Source: Mycolicibacter heraklionensis (GTDB lineage Bacteria > Actinomycetota > Actinomycetes > Mycobacteriales > Mycobacteriaceae). From it: a stretch of DNA of 64,000 nt. How positions within the stretch are numbered: the stretch's first letter is position 1; each line of letters starts with the position of its first letter. The translations under genes and the position numbers were made by a program. The notes below the pieces were generated by a model. The model did no database searches. It was not told the origin of the DNA and was given only the letters and a program-made list of their open reading frames with translations. The stretch lies in assembly GCF_001021505.1 (NCBI RefSeq), contig NZ_LDPO01000001.1:248001-312000 (forward strand), given 5' to 3'. Shown here piece after piece: positions 16,656-24,681 of this stretch.

Positions 16656-16916
16656 TTAACGATTCGTCGTTGCGGGCCGGACGCGGGACATCAGCCAGCG
16701 CCACAGCCCAAGTGTCGAGTAGTGGACGGCCCCGCCGATCACGGCGGATTCCAGATCGCGGGAAACCGTGGCGCTCTTGACGAGCCGGGGCGACACCGCC
16801 GGGATGCCGAGCGTTTCCCGGCACCACCGCGCCGCGGCCTCCTGACCACGTAGGCGCGGCACCGGATCTAGCTGTAGCTCGGCTGGCGGCTCGGGCAATT
16901 TCAGCACTCGGGACAT
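16656..16916 (-). CDS. Small DNA-binding-like protein, first gene of the element's minus-strand operon
   Basis: An 86-residue protein (start at 16916). The segment AARWCRETLGIPAVSPRLVK followed by YSTLGLWRWLMSRVR resembles compact helical DNA-binding proteins of phage regulatory regions, where a short HTH is followed by a conserved aromatic tail. It is divergently oriented to the capsid-like gene, with about 165 bp between them holding promoters for both. A repressor or excisionase role is possible. Confidence 0.5.
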   Translation of the reverse strand: MSRVLKLPEPPAELQLDPVPRLRGQEAAARWCRETLGIPAVSPRLVKSATVSRDLESAVIGGAVHYSTLGLWRWLMSRVRPATTNR

Positions 16917-17081
16917 AAACCGGAGACTACCGCGGGACTGACCGCGTCGCACTTTTGAACGGCCGCAGCCAGTTTCCGGCTGACCGCAGCTGTTCACCTA
17001 CTGCACCAACATGCTCACGTGAACGCGCCCAACAGGTTTCGTCTGTACGCTTGTTGCAACGTGATTGACGGGAGAAACGAC

Positions 17082-18224
17082 ATGGCGAACCTCGTAGCCG
17101 TCCGGCTGACCGGCGGCGACAGCCAAGGCGGAATTGCCGCCAGCGGTGACGTGCTGGTGAACAAGACGAACGACGGCGTACCGCTGCAATCGCTGTGGGC
17201 AGAGCTGGAAGACGTGACCCGGCTCTACAACGACCACAAAGACGCGCTGTTGTCGCTGATGGCGTTCGACGTGACGGTGCCCGCTGACGCCGTGCCGCAA
17301 AGCATGATCGCCGAACAGTTCGACCGCGCCAGCGAGTTCGGCGTCCCAACGGGCTCGGCTGTGCCCCCGTCGTACCTGAAATTGGGGTACACCCTTGGGG
17401 ATTACGACAAGGCCAGCCGCCTTTCGTGGCGCTTCCTCCGGGACAGCTCGGCCGAACAGGTCCGCGCTCAGATCACCCGCCTAATCGAGGGCGACCGGCG
17501 GCTACGGCAGGGCTTGGTATTTGGGCGGCTATTCGACCCCACCGAAGAGGCGAACGAATGGCAAAACCGAGTGTTTGGGCTTTGGTCCGGGGATGGCATC
17601 GTGCCCCCGCCCTACATGGGCAAGACCTTCACCGGCGACCACTCCCACTACCTGACATCTGGTGCAGCGCAACTGGATTCAGGCGACGTCGAGAGCTTGA
17701 TCACTCATGTGAAAGAGCACGGATATGGGGTAGACCCCAAGTCGCAGTTGGTAATTTTGACGAACCCAACCGATGGGGACGAGGTGGCGACCTGGCGCGC
17801 GGGCGTTGAGAACGCGAATAGCGTTGAGGCTAAATGGGATTTTGTCCCCTCGGCTCTGATGCCTGCGTGGATTTCCAACGAGGCCATCCACGGCGCAGTG
17901 CCGAACGCTGACTTTCACGGCCTGGCCGTTCAAGGTAGCTACGGTTCCGCGCTTCTGGTCTGCTCCGAGTTGATCCCCGCGGGGTACGTAGCCGTTGTGG
18001 CGACGAGTGGGCCGAACAGCGACAGCAACCCGCTTGCCGTCCGGCATCACGAGAACCCCGCTTACCGCGGCCTGCGCGCCATCCCTGGCCCGGTACCCGG
18101 CTACCCGCTGCAAGAGACCTTCATGGCCCGCACTATCGGGGTCGGCACCCGGCACCGCGGCGCGGCGGCGGTCTGCCAGGTCACCGCGAACGCCAGCTAC
18201 ACCGCGCCGGAACTCAATTTCTAG
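17082..18224 (+). CDS. Probable HK97-fold major-capsid-like protein
   Basis: A 380-residue protein from an ATG with a GGGAGA ribosome site. The N-terminal third is helical and charged (ELEDVTRLYNDHKDAL); the middle shows the long E-loop/P-domain-like pattern; the end has the strand-rich motif IPAGYVAVVATSGPNSDSNP then HHENPAYRGLRAIPGP and YPLQETFMARTIGVGTRHRG. I associate this C-terminal pattern with capsid-like proteins of actinobacterial prophages, but it was not searched. No scaffold or protease gene accompanies it. It might form a small capsid for the element, interfere with helper assembly, or be an encapsulated-compartment shell. Confidence 0.55.
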   Translation: MANLVAVRLTGGDSQGGIAASGDVLVNKTNDGVPLQSLWAELEDVTRLYNDHKDALLSLMAFDVTVPADAVPQSMIAEQFDRASEFGVPTGSAVPPSYLKLGYTLGDYDKASRLSWRFLRDSSAEQVRAQITRLIEGDRRLRQGLVFGRLFDPTEEANEWQNRVFGLWSGDGIVPPPYMGKTFTGDHSHYLTSGAAQLDSGDVESLITHVKEHGYGVDPKSQLVILTNPTDGDEVATWRAGVENANSVEAKWDFVPSALMPAWISNEAIHGAVPNADFHGLAVQGSYGSALLVCSELIPAGYVAVVATSGPNSDSNPLAVRHHENPAYRGLRAIPGPVPGYPLQETFMARTIGVGTRHRGAAAVCQVTANASYTAPELNF

Positions 18225-18235
18225 GGGCTCCGCGA

Positions 18236-18483
18236 TGCCGAACTACCGGCCCGACGACGACAGCCACCCGCAGCCGCCCGGCGTCGGCAATCCGTGGGCA
18301 GTTGGGAACACCGAGCCGAGCGAGTACAGCTGGGGGCCAGGGTTGTCGCCACGCTGTGCCCGGAACGCCTCACCGGCCCGCGGCGGCATGTACGCGGGGC
18401 GGTCACCACGCCACGGCCAGCCGGTGCGTACCGGCTACCCCGGTGAGCCCGTAGCCGGGCGGCAGCCCACCCCGCGCCGCTAG
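18236..18483 (+). CDS. Hypothetical Pro/Gly/Arg-rich protein following the capsid-like gene
   Basis: An 82-residue, low-complexity protein (start MPNYRPDDDSHPQPPGVG) 11 bp after the capsid-like gene, with an AGGGGCT ribosome site, so probably co-transcribed. Its Pro/Gly/Arg/Tyr composition suggests an unstructured peptide. Its position is where cargo or decoration proteins are often coded, but there is no motif to support that. Confidence 0.45.
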
Positions 18484-18527
18484 ACCGGCACCTAGCCGCG
18501 CACAGCGCTGCGCGTGCCGCCGCTCTG

Positions 18528-18689
18528 CTAGGGGCTGCCCCGCAAGTGACAGCGGTCCGCGCAAACCATTTTGTCTGGCAGCGACACAAGACTGCTGCCG
18601 CCCCATGCCCCCGTGTCACTTTCACTGAGCACAAGCATCGGCGCGCCGCACCGGGAGCATCGCTTGGTCGGATGTTCGTATGGCGTCAT
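18528..18689 (-). CDS. Small zinc-ribbon protein
   Basis: A 53-residue protein with a CSRCGAPM half-ribbon at residues 10-17 and a second cysteine pair near the end (MVCADRCHLRG), a likely four-cysteine zinc site. The ATG at 18689 is preceded by GGGGGAA. It converges with the capsid operon. Common in actinobacterial phages; function unknown. Confidence 0.5.
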   Translation of the reverse strand: MTPYEHPTKRCSRCGAPMLVLSESDTGAWGGSSLVSLPDKMVCADRCHLRGSP

Positions 18690-18780
18690 GTTTCCCCCGT
18701 TCCCGGTCGTGGGTTCATGTTCTCCCCATATTCGCACGGTTGTTCGATCTAACGCACTACGACACGCCGGGGCGTGCGCG

Positions 18781-18987
18781 TTACCGGCCCCTGACTTGCC
18801 GCCGCAGTAGCCGCTTGGCCTTGGCGAGGTACGCCGGGTCACGAGTGAAGGCGTAGAGGTTCAGCGCCGTGCAGATGCCACTGCCGAGGTTCAACTCTGT
18901 CGGCACACCGCCGGTCTCATCGAGGCGCGCCAACGCCCACGCAAAATCCGCTTCCGGCGTCGAGGTGTCGCCCGGCAATCTGCTCAT
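18781..18987 (-). CDS. Hypothetical small protein near the right end of the element
   Basis: A 68-residue protein (start MSRLPGDTSTPEADFAWALA) with GGGAG about 9 nt upstream of the ATG. It has a helical core (DFAWALARLDETGG, ICTALNLYAF) and a basic end (LAKAKRLLRRQVRG). A longer frame from 19116 exists but overlaps the arm-type repeats and has no ribosome site. It is the last gene before the right attachment site. Function not recognised. Confidence 0.5.
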   Translation of the reverse strand: MSRLPGDTSTPEADFAWALARLDETGGVPTELNLGSGICTALNLYAFTRDPAYLAKAKRLLRRQVRGR

Positions 18988-19115
18988 CTGCCCGTCTCCC
19001 GTGTCGCCCGCGAGGGTAGTCCGCTCGCGACGCTTCCGCCGCGTTCGTGCTGGTAGCCGAGGCCGGTCCGCCAAGTTTGCTACAGAGAACTTAGTCGAGC
19101 TACGCACCCGCGCCA

Positions 19116-19134
19116 TTGCGTAACGGTTGCGTAA
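19116..19134 (+). repeat. Paired TTGCGTAA sites, candidate integrase arm-type binding sites (right)
   Basis: Two direct copies, starting at 19116 and 19127, with the same 11-bp spacing and orientation as the left pair at 7754. They lie 60 bp inside the right attachment core. Flanks are also similar, with GTAACGG or GTAAGGG following. Confidence 0.65.
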
Positions 19135-19193
19135 GGGAAGTCCGGTACCTAGTCGATCTAATGACCTAGAAACGCTCTGACCAGGCCAAACAC

Positions 19194-19237
19194 CGTGCCC
19201 CCAGTCGGACTCGAACCGACACTGTGCGGATTTTAAG
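19194..19237. repeat. Right attachment site, within the tRNA-Leu gene
   Basis: This is the second copy of the perfect 44-bp repeat. It overlaps the 3' end of the tRNA from the anticodon loop onward plus two bases beyond. Recombination at this core leaves the tRNA intact on this side. Confidence 0.9.
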
Positions 19238-19269
19238 TCCGCTGCCTCTGCCAATTGGGCTATGGGGGC
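19196..19269 (-). tRNA. tRNA-Leu (anticodon UAA)
   Basis: A 74-nt cloverleaf on the minus strand: acceptor GCCCCCA pairs with TGGGGGC, anticodon stem GCGGA/TCCGC closes the loop CTTAAAA (anticodon UAA), T-stem GTCGG/CCGAC with TTCGAGT loop, discriminator A. CCA is not encoded. The variable loop is only about 5 nt, unlike the long arm of ordinary leucine tRNAs. Its 3' half is the integration target of the element. Confidence 0.9.
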
Positions 19270-19309
19270 GTTGCAGCTCAGAGCGTACTGGCGTCGGCGT
19301 GACCACCGG

Positions 19310-19663
19310 CTACTCAGTCTCCTTCGGGTGGCCGGGGCCGGCGTGCCTCAGCCACAGCGTGCGATTGGCGACATCGACGAGATACCAAATTCGGCCGGCG
19401 CCTGTCACCTCGTACTGCCATTGCTCCATGTCGACACCGCGGTGAGCCGCGGTGGCCAGCCGGCCCTTGAGTTGGTGATGCCTACCGGCCGGCGTCGGCC
19501 GCTGGGGACGTGCCCGAAGTTCGCGCCAGGCCACTGCGGTGTTGGCGGCGGCTTGCTGGCTCAGCGCTTCCCAGCCCTTGGCGGCCTCGCTGGTGGCGAA
19601 CCGCAGCTCCCACTCACCACCAGCGGCGGGCGGCGCGACACGATCTCCACGCTTTGGTGCCAC
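19310..19663 (-). CDS. RelE/HigB-like toxin component
   Basis: A 117-residue basic protein with the RelE/ParE-type end (WYLVDVANRTLWLRHAGPGHP) and the N-terminal helices typical of phage-derived Gp49/HigB-like proteins. The GTG at 19663 directly follows the TAG of the partner gene (no gap). Such toxins usually cleave mRNA at the ribosome. The gene ends 41 bp from the tRNA-Leu and lies just outside the integrated element, so it belongs to the chromosome or an older island. Confidence 0.65.
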   Translation of the reverse strand: MAPKRGDRVAPPAAGGEWELRFATSEAAKGWEALSQQAAANTAVAWRELRARPQRPTPAGRHHQLKGRLATAAHRGVDMEQWQYEVTGAGRIWYLVDVANRTLWLRHAGPGHPKETE

Positions 19664-20143
19664 CTACGTACGGGCTACCGGCTCTGGCACGGGGCCGAAG
19701 TCCTCGTCACTGGGCGCGGACAGAACGCCCGCGAGTTCAGGGTCGGCCAGTACCTCGGCGGTGTGCCGCCAAGCGTGGATCACCTGGGTCACCGGCGCCG
19801 GGTTGTCGATCGACTCAGCCGCCTTCATCGTCGACACCAGCTCGACAACGAACTCACGGACCTCATCGGGCGACAGAAACGCCACCCAGGGAAACACTTC
19901 GGGAACTACATCGGCGATCAGATCCTGAACGTGCGGACCACCCTGCTGAATCAACGCGACAAACAGTCGAGACGTCAACGAGGATGCTTCGCGCGCCTGC
20001 GCGGCCCGCGAGGCGGTTGTCAGCACCAGGTCTTCGGCGTCACGCCGGCGCACCACCAGGACACGGTTCGCCGACCGGCGCAGCCAGGCCTCGACCGTGG
20101 CTTTCCCCCGCAGCTGCAGATCGGAAAACGACACCACATCCAT
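19664..20143 (-). CDS. Putative antitoxin-like partner protein
   Basis: A 159-residue protein. The first ~50 residues (SFSDLQLRGKATVEAWLRR and VLVVRRRDAEDLVL) resemble a Phd/YefM-type DNA-binding antitoxin fold; the rest is a helical extension with an acidic tail. It immediately precedes the RelE-like gene in one operon, which is the usual antitoxin-first order. The length is above the usual ~90 residues of Phd proteins. Confidence 0.55.
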   Translation of the reverse strand: MDVVSFSDLQLRGKATVEAWLRRSANRVLVVRRRDAEDLVLTTASRAAQAREASSLTSRLFVALIQQGGPHVQDLIADVVPEVFPWVAFLSPDEVREFVVELVSTMKAAESIDNPAPVTQVIHAWRHTAEVLADPELAGVLSAPSDEDFGPVPEPVART

Positions 20144-20247
20144 GACATCTAAACTACTTTTAAAGTCAACGCCCGGCAATGCCGACAGCAGGACACCCGG
20201 CTCTACGGCACGGAGCCAATCAGGCGGAGGGTGTTCCCGGGAAGAAG

Positions 20248-20553
20248 TCAGGCGTGCTCGGGGCAGTAGTTCTGCGCGGCGATCCGCGCGAACTCCGCGG
20301 CACGCTGCAGCGTGAAGCCGGGGTTGGTGGTCTGAACCGCGACCACGGTGTCCATCGGGGTGAGTCCGGCGTCCATCAGCTGGCACACTGAGTGACCGGC
20401 CGAGATCGCCACCTGGTCCGAGCCCCGGTGGCTCAAACCGGCCCCGGACAGCTGGGTCAGGAAGGCGGCGTCGCTGCCGACCGGCTCTGCGTGCGCCGGC
20501 GCAGCCAGACCGACCATGGCGGTGATGCCCGCCAGCAGCAGAAACCGATTCAT
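20248..20553 (-). CDS. Secreted DUF732 protein
   Basis: A 101-residue protein with a clear Sec signal peptide (LLLAGITAMVGLAAPAHA, cleavage after AHA) and a mature domain with two cysteines (HSVCQLMDAG and NYCPEHA) matching the mycobacterial DUF732 family (FLTQLSGAGLSHRGSDQ...TPMDTVVAVQ). Exported to the cell wall or medium; molecular function unknown in the family. It is monocistronic and divergent from the PE gene cluster. Confidence 0.85.
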   Translation of the reverse strand: MNRFLLLAGITAMVGLAAPAHAEPVGSDAAFLTQLSGAGLSHRGSDQVAISAGHSVCQLMDAGLTPMDTVVAVQTTNPGFTLQRAAEFARIAAQNYCPEHA

Positions 20554-21035
20554 AGCTCGTAGTGTGCTGAGCGTTCGTTAATAACGTGTTACGCACCGTT
20601 TACTCCCCCGGATCCGGATGTTAAATCCGTGTTACCGGGCCCTCACCACCCCCGGGCGAACTGCTGGCACTACCGCTTACCCAGCGCTAAAAATGTTGTC
20701 CATCAACCTGATTGACAGCCAGCCGCAGGACGCCGAAATGGCGGCGCCCACGCACAGCGGGTCATTGTGAGCTAGACCACTTCATTGCAACGCGAAAGCC
20801 CTTCGGCGAACACCCGATACCGCCACGCACGGCTTTTGCGTCCATGCCCCCGTTCGGCCTCCGGGGCGCGAAATCGTGACGCCGCACACACCTGCGACGC
20901 GCCCGCACTGAGGTGCATGTAAAGAGTTCCGACACCGCGGTTAAGAAGCGGTTAACCAGCTTTCACAATCGCACAGTCATGCGGAACTGTGGTGCCCGGA
21001 GCCGATTCATCACCGGGCTTCGTAAGGAGAATCCC
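20554..21035. other. Intergenic region between DUF732 gene and first PE gene
   Basis: This 482-bp gap has no gene. It holds the CGGTTAAG...GTTAAC direct-repeat box at 20938-20956, a related element GTAAAGAGTTCCG near 20920, and a weaker similar pattern on the minus strand (about 20586-20605) in front of the DUF732 gene. The rest shows no recognised structure. Confidence 0.5.
20938..20956 (+). promoter_or_regulatory. PE/kdp box, copy 1 (upstream of first PE gene)
   Basis: CGGTTAAGAAGCGGTTAAC: two GGTTAA half-sites with about one helical turn between starts, ending 79 nt before the PE start codon. Related boxes at 24582, 26934 and (minus strand) 40306 occur at similar distances from starts. 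The pattern suits an OmpR-family response regulator. Confidence 0.5.
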
Positions 21036-21335
21036 ATGTCTTTCGTGACCACCCAGCCGGAGGCGCTGGCGTCGGCGGCCAGCACCCTGCAGGCGATCGG
21101 CGCCGCGCTCAACGCCCAGAGCGCCGCGGCGTCCGCCCCCACCACCGGCGTCGCTCCTGCGGCCGCTGACGAGGTCTCGGCGTTGACCGCGGCGCAGTTC
21201 GCCGCGCACGCCAGCCTGTATCAGACGGTTGCCGCGCAGGCTTCGGCCATTCACGAGATGTTCGTGGCCACGCTTAAGAGCAGCTCCGAGTCGTACGCGG
21301 CCACCGAAGCCGCGAACGCGGCGGCGGCGGGTTAG
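21036..21335 (+). CDS. PE family protein, type VII secretion substrate
   Basis: A 99-residue PE-only protein (start MSFVTTQPEALASAASTL) with the two-helix PE hairpin and the YxxxE secretion motif as YAATE near residue 88. The AAGGAGA ribosome site and ATG at 21036 fix the start. It is expected to pair with the PPE coded 9 bp downstream and be exported through an ESX system, most likely ESX-5-like from the PPE type (inference). First gene of module one. Confidence 0.9.
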   Translation: MSFVTTQPEALASAASTLQAIGAALNAQSAAASAPTTGVAPAAADEVSALTAAQFAAHASLYQTVAAQASAIHEMFVATLKSSSESYAATEAANAAAAG

Positions 21336-21344
21336 GCGGCAGAC

Positions 21345-22583
21345 ATGTGGGATTACGGAGCCCTGCCCCCCGAGATCAACTCCGGGCGCATCTACACCGG
21401 ACCGGGGTCGACGCCGATGATGACGGCCGCCGCGGCCTGGCGCGGACTGGCCGCCGAACTGAGCGCGGCCGCCCACTCCTACGAGACGGTGATCAGCGAG
21501 TTGTCCGGCGAGGAATGGCTCGGCCCGGCATCGTCATCGATGTCCGCCGCCGCGGCCCCCTACATCGCCTGGATGAACAACACCGCCGCACTGGCCGAAC
21601 AGGCCGCAGTCCAGGCCACCTCCGCCGCCGCAGCATTTGAGACGGCGCGGGCGGCCACGGTGCCCCCGGCGGCGGTCACCACCAACCGGGTGCAGCAGGC
21701 GGCGCTGGTCGCGACCAACATCCTGGGCATCAATACCCCGGCGATCGCGGCTCTGGACGCCAACTACGCGCAGATGTGGGCGCAGGACGCCGCGGCGATG
21801 TACGGCTACGCCAGCGGCTCGGCTGCCGCGACGCAGGTCACCCCGTTCAACGAGCCGGCCCAGAACACCAACCCGGCCGGGCTGGCCAACCAGGGTGCTG
21901 CGGTCACCCAAGCCGGCGGCAGCAGCACCGCCAACAGCACCGCGCAGACGGCGCAGATGATCTCGTCGCTGCCGAACGCCCTGCAGAGCATGGCCTCGCC
22001 GGCAGCGTCGACCGACTGGATCGAGCAGGTCATCGAGTTCCTCTACAACGACACGGTGAACGGCTACGCGTTCATGGTCGGCACCCCGCTGTACAACCTG
22101 TTCAACACCGCCGGCACCGGCGCGGCCTTCATCCCGTCGGCTCTGCTGCCAAGCCTTATCGGTTTCATGACCGGCGGTGGCTTCAGCGGCACCACCGGCA
22201 GTGCGCTCGGAAGTGGCCTGGGCGCGGCGTTGAGCCCCGGAGGTGCACTCGGTGCCCTGGGTGCGCTCGGCGGCGGCCTGTCCAGCGGCGTCAGCAGCGC
22301 ATTCGGGGTCAGCGCGGTCACCCCGGCCGTCACCGCCACCATGGGTAAAGCCTCGCTGGTCGGGACGTCATTCTCGGCGCCAGCGGGCTGGACGGCAGCC
22401 ACCCCCGGCGCCGCGGCGCTGACCAGCGGGCCCGGCGGTTGGGCGGTCCCCTCGGAGACCCACAACAACATGGCCTCCGTGCCCCCGCCGGTGCCGGCCG
22501 GCGTCGGGCAGCGCGGCATGAACTACGGCACGCCGCGTTACGGGTTCCGGCCCAAATTCATGCCCAAGCCGATGGTGGTCTAG
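21345..22583 (+). CDS. PPE family protein, SVP-type
   Basis: A 412-residue PPE protein. N-terminal domain: [12 protein letters not shown], then EEWLGPAS (WxG turn) and the helix ending near residue 175. The middle is Ala/Thr/Asn-rich. The C-terminus has a degenerate SVP motif (FSAPAGW) and the tail [12 protein letters not shown] typical of PPE-SVP. It should form a heterodimer with the preceding PE and be secreted or surface-displayed. Confidence 0.88.
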   Translation: MWDYGALPPEINSGRIYTGPGSTPMMTAAAAWRGLAAELSAAAHSYETVISELSGEEWLGPASSSMSAAAAPYIAWMNNTAALAEQAAVQATSAAAAFETARAATVPPAAVTTNRVQQAALVATNILGINTPAIAALDANYAQMWAQDAAAMYGYASGSAAATQVTPFNEPAQNTNPAGLANQGAAVTQAGGSSTANSTAQTAQMISSLPNALQSMASPAASTDWIEQVIEFLYNDTVNGYAFMVGTPLYNLFNTAGTGAAFIPSALLPSLIGFMTGGGFSGTTGSALGSGLGAALSPGGALGALGALGGGLSSGVSSAFGVSAVTPAVTATMGKASLVGTSFSAPAGWTAATPGAAALTSGPGGWAVPSETHNNMASVPPPVPAGVGQRGMNYGTPRYGFRPKFMPKPMVV

Positions 22584-22591
22584 GAGCAACG

Positions 22592-23842
22592 ATGATCGAC
22601 TACGCCCTGCTGTCGCCGGAGATCAACTCCGGTCGTCTGTACGCCGGTCCCGGCTCCACGCCGATGATGACGGTCGCCTCCGCGTGGCGCGGACTGGCCG
22701 CGGAGATCTCCTCGGCTTTGACGTCGTGCGAAACGACGATCACCCAGCTCGTCGACGAAGAGTGGATGGGCCCGGCATCGGCATCGATGACCGCCGCCAC
22801 CAAGCCCTACCTGGCCTGGATGGCCGACACGGCGGCGAAGGCCGAGGAGGCGGCCACCCAGGCCACCGCCGCAGCGGCCGCGTTCGAGGCGGCCCACGCG
22901 GCCACCCCTCCCCCGGCAGTGATCGCCGCCAACCGCGCTCAGCAGAAGCAATTGGTGGCCACCAACGTCGTCGGCCAGAACTCCGCCGCGATCATGGCCA
23001 GCGACGCACAGTATTTCGAGATGTGGGCCCAGGCCACCGATGTCATGTACAGCTACGCCGCGTCCTCGGCCGCGGCGACCAAGGTGACGCCGTTCAGCGA
23101 GCCCAACCAGACCACGAATCCGGACGGAACAGCCAACCAAGCCGCCGCGGTCAGTCAAGCCAACGGCACGGCCGCCAGCAACAACGCCGCACAGACGGCG
23201 CAGGCGATCTCGTCGCTGCCGAACACCCTGCAGACCCTGACCTCGCCCGGTCCCGCTGACGCCGGCCTGCCTCCGCCCACCCTGGCCGGGCTCCTCGAAG
23301 CCATCGGGCGCAACGCGTCGATCAACGGTGTGGTGTCGCTGGTGACCTACCCGCTCAACGGCGTGATGAGCTTCACGGGAACCTCGGCGGCGTTCACCCC
23401 GGCAAGCTTGATCCCGACCATGACCACGTTCTTCTCCGGCGGCGGTTTCAACGCCCTCGGCGGTGGTGCGGCAGGTGCCGGTATCGGCGCCCTGCTGGCC
23501 CCCGGTGGTCCGCTGAGCAGCCTGGGTGCGCTGGGCGGCGGCGCGGCATCGGCTTTCGCGGCGAGCGCGCCGACCGTGACGGCCGGGGTGGGCCAGGCCA
23601 CCCTGGTCGGGGAGTTGTCCGCGCCGTCGGCATGGGCCGCGGCCGCGCCCGCTGCCAGCGCCGTCGATACGGCCAGCGCCTTACAGGGCAGCAGCTGGGC
23701 GGCCGCCCCGGAACAGATCGAGTCGATGGCGGCCATGCCCGGCGGCATGCCGATGGGCGCCGAACGGGGCGGCTTCGGCCTCGGCACTCCCCGCTACGGC
23801 TTCAAGCCGACCGTGATGGCCCGGCCAGTGGTTGCCGGCTAA
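22592..23842 (+). CDS. PPE family protein with altered PPE motif (SPE)
   Basis: A 416-residue protein closely related to the preceding [15 protein letters not shown] at the start, EEWMGPAS, and the SVP-type tail [12 protein letters not shown]...[14 protein letters not shown]. The first Pro of the signature PPE is Ser here. It begins 8 bp after the previous PPE stop with a GGAG site. There is no separate PE gene before it, so it must use the PE of the same operon or none. A tandem duplication is the likely origin. Confidence 0.87.
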   Translation: MIDYALLSPEINSGRLYAGPGSTPMMTVASAWRGLAAEISSALTSCETTITQLVDEEWMGPASASMTAATKPYLAWMADTAAKAEEAATQATAAAAAFEAAHAATPPPAVIAANRAQQKQLVATNVVGQNSAAIMASDAQYFEMWAQATDVMYSYAASSAAATKVTPFSEPNQTTNPDGTANQAAAVSQANGTAASNNAAQTAQAISSLPNTLQTLTSPGPADAGLPPPTLAGLLEAIGRNASINGVVSLVTYPLNGVMSFTGTSAAFTPASLIPTMTTFFSGGGFNALGGGAAGAGIGALLAPGGPLSSLGALGGGAASAFAASAPTVTAGVGQATLVGELSAPSAWAAAAPAASAVDTASALQGSSWAAAPEQIESMAAMPGGMPMGAERGGFGLGTPRYGFKPTVMARPVVAG

Positions 23843-23888
23843 GACCCCTCACCGCAGGACGGAACCCGCAGATAAGGAGAGAGAAATC

Positions 23889-24185
23889 ATGGCAACACGT
23901 TTTATGACTGACCCGGACGCGATGCGTTCGATGGCGGGCCGTTTTGATGTGCATGCGCAGACGGTGGAGGACGAGGCGCGTCGGATGTGGGCGTCGTCGA
24001 CCAACATCTCCGGTGCTGGCTGGGGTGGTCTGGCGGAGCGGACCTCGATGGACACCATGGGTCAGATGCAGACCGCGTTTCGCAACATCGTGAACATGCT
24101 GCACGGGGTGCGGGATGGGCTGATTCGCGACGCGAACCACTACGAGCAGCAGGAAGCTGCTTCTCAGCAGATCCTGTCGAGCTAG
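23889..24185 (+). CDS. WXG100 protein of the QILSS (EsxJ-like) group
   Basis: A 98-residue WXG100 protein ending in QILSS, as in the M. tuberculosis EsxJ/K/M/P/W group. It carries the WxG turn ([10 protein letters not shown]) and the C-terminal YxxxE secretion signal (YEQQE). An AAGGAGA ribosome site precedes the ATG. It should pair with the next gene product and be secreted. Codon use has many GGT, GAT and CGT triplets, unlike the near-identical paralog at 26293. Confidence 0.92.
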   Translation: MATRFMTDPDAMRSMAGRFDVHAQTVEDEARRMWASSTNISGAGWGGLAERTSMDTMGQMQTAFRNIVNMLHGVRDGLIRDANHYEQQEAASQQILSS

Positions 24186-24199
24186 AAGGAGAACCGCAG

Positions 24200-24484
24200 A
24201 TGTCGATTAACTACCAGTTCGGTGATGTGGATGCCCACGGCGCGTTGATTCGTGCGCAGGCTGCTTCGTTGGAGGCTGAGCACCAGGCGATCGTGCACGA
24301 TGTGCTGGCTGCCGGTGACTTCTGGGGTGGTGCGGGTTCGGTGGCGTGCCAGGAGTTTGTGGCGCAGTTGGGCCGCAACTTCGCGGTGATCTACGAGCAG
24401 GCCAACTCTCACGGTCAGAAGGTGCAGTCGGCCGGCAACAACATGGCCAACACCGACGCCTCGGTGGGCTCCAGCTGGGCGTAA
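24200..24484 (+). CDS. WXG100 protein of the EsxI/EsxN-like group
   Basis: A 94-residue protein (MSINYQFGDVDAHGALIRAQ) with the WxG turn in AGDFWGGAGS, partner of the preceding QILSS protein. It corresponds to the EsxI/L/N/O/V group (Mtb9.9 family). It starts 14 bp after the upstream gene with AAGGAG. The last gene of module one, followed by a strong terminator. Shares the T-rich third-position usage of its neighbour. Confidence 0.92.
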   Translation: MSINYQFGDVDAHGALIRAQAASLEAEHQAIVHDVLAAGDFWGGAGSVACQEFVAQLGRNFAVIYEQANSHGQKVQSAGNNMANTDASVGSSWA

Positions 24485-24502
24485 CGTCAGGCAAGGCCCG
24501 GG

Positions 24503-24539
24503 AAACCCGACGCAGCAGAGGGGGCTGCGTCGGGTTTTT
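24503..24539 (+). terminator. Rho-independent terminator after the first Esx pair
   Basis: A 14-bp perfect stem (AAACCCGACGCAGC with GCTGCGTCGGGTTT) and a 7-nt loop, followed by a T run. It lies 18 nt after the Esx stop codon and separates module one from module two. Confidence 0.9.
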
Positions 24540-24581
24540 CCGTTCCCGGGCATCAAGGATCCATCAAGGTTCGATTCCGCT

Positions 24582-24600
24582 CCGTTAAGAGCACGTAAGG
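24582..24600 (+). promoter_or_regulatory. PE/kdp box, copy 2 (upstream of second PE gene)
   Basis: CCGTTAAGAGCACGTAAGG, ending 81 nt before the chosen PE start. The first half-site is perfect (CGTTAAGA); the second is CGTAAG instead of CGTTAA. Lies just after the terminator of module one, so it is well placed as the control region of module two. Confidence 0.45.
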
Positions 24601-24681
24601 GCAACAGCTAACCGAGCACCGTTGCGGCACGGTGGATCTCGTGGCCGGCACCGCGCCGGCTCGATCGGTTAGGAGATGGTG

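Larger units (their letters stand above)
7578..19237. mobile_element. 11.66-kb integrative element, satellite/phage-inducible-island type, in tRNA-Leu
   Basis: The element is delimited by a perfect 44-bp direct repeat, 7578-7621 and 19194-19237. The right copy is the 3' part of an intact tRNA-Leu gene; the left copy is a tRNA fragment. Inside are a tyrosine integrase, serine recombinase, PrimPol-helicase, iteron array, candidate excisionase-type proteins, a zinc-binding HGG protein and a capsid-like protein. Large terminase, portal, protease and tail genes are absent. Gene content and size fit a phage satellite or capsid-carrying island, or a decayed prophage. In M. tuberculosis the same neighbourhood (Rv1054/Rv1055) holds integrase remnants, so the site may be a recurrent target. 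Confidence 0.85.

Noticed and set aside
18781..19116. Longer version of the last element gene starting at 19116 within the arm-type repeats.
   Set aside because: No ribosome site at that start and overlap with the repeat doublet; the start at 18987 is better placed.
20586..20605. GAGTAAACGGTGCGTAACAC on the minus strand before the DUF732 gene as a fifth PE/kdp box.
   Set aside because: Matches the pattern only loosely and is much closer to the start codon (about 33 nt) than the other four.
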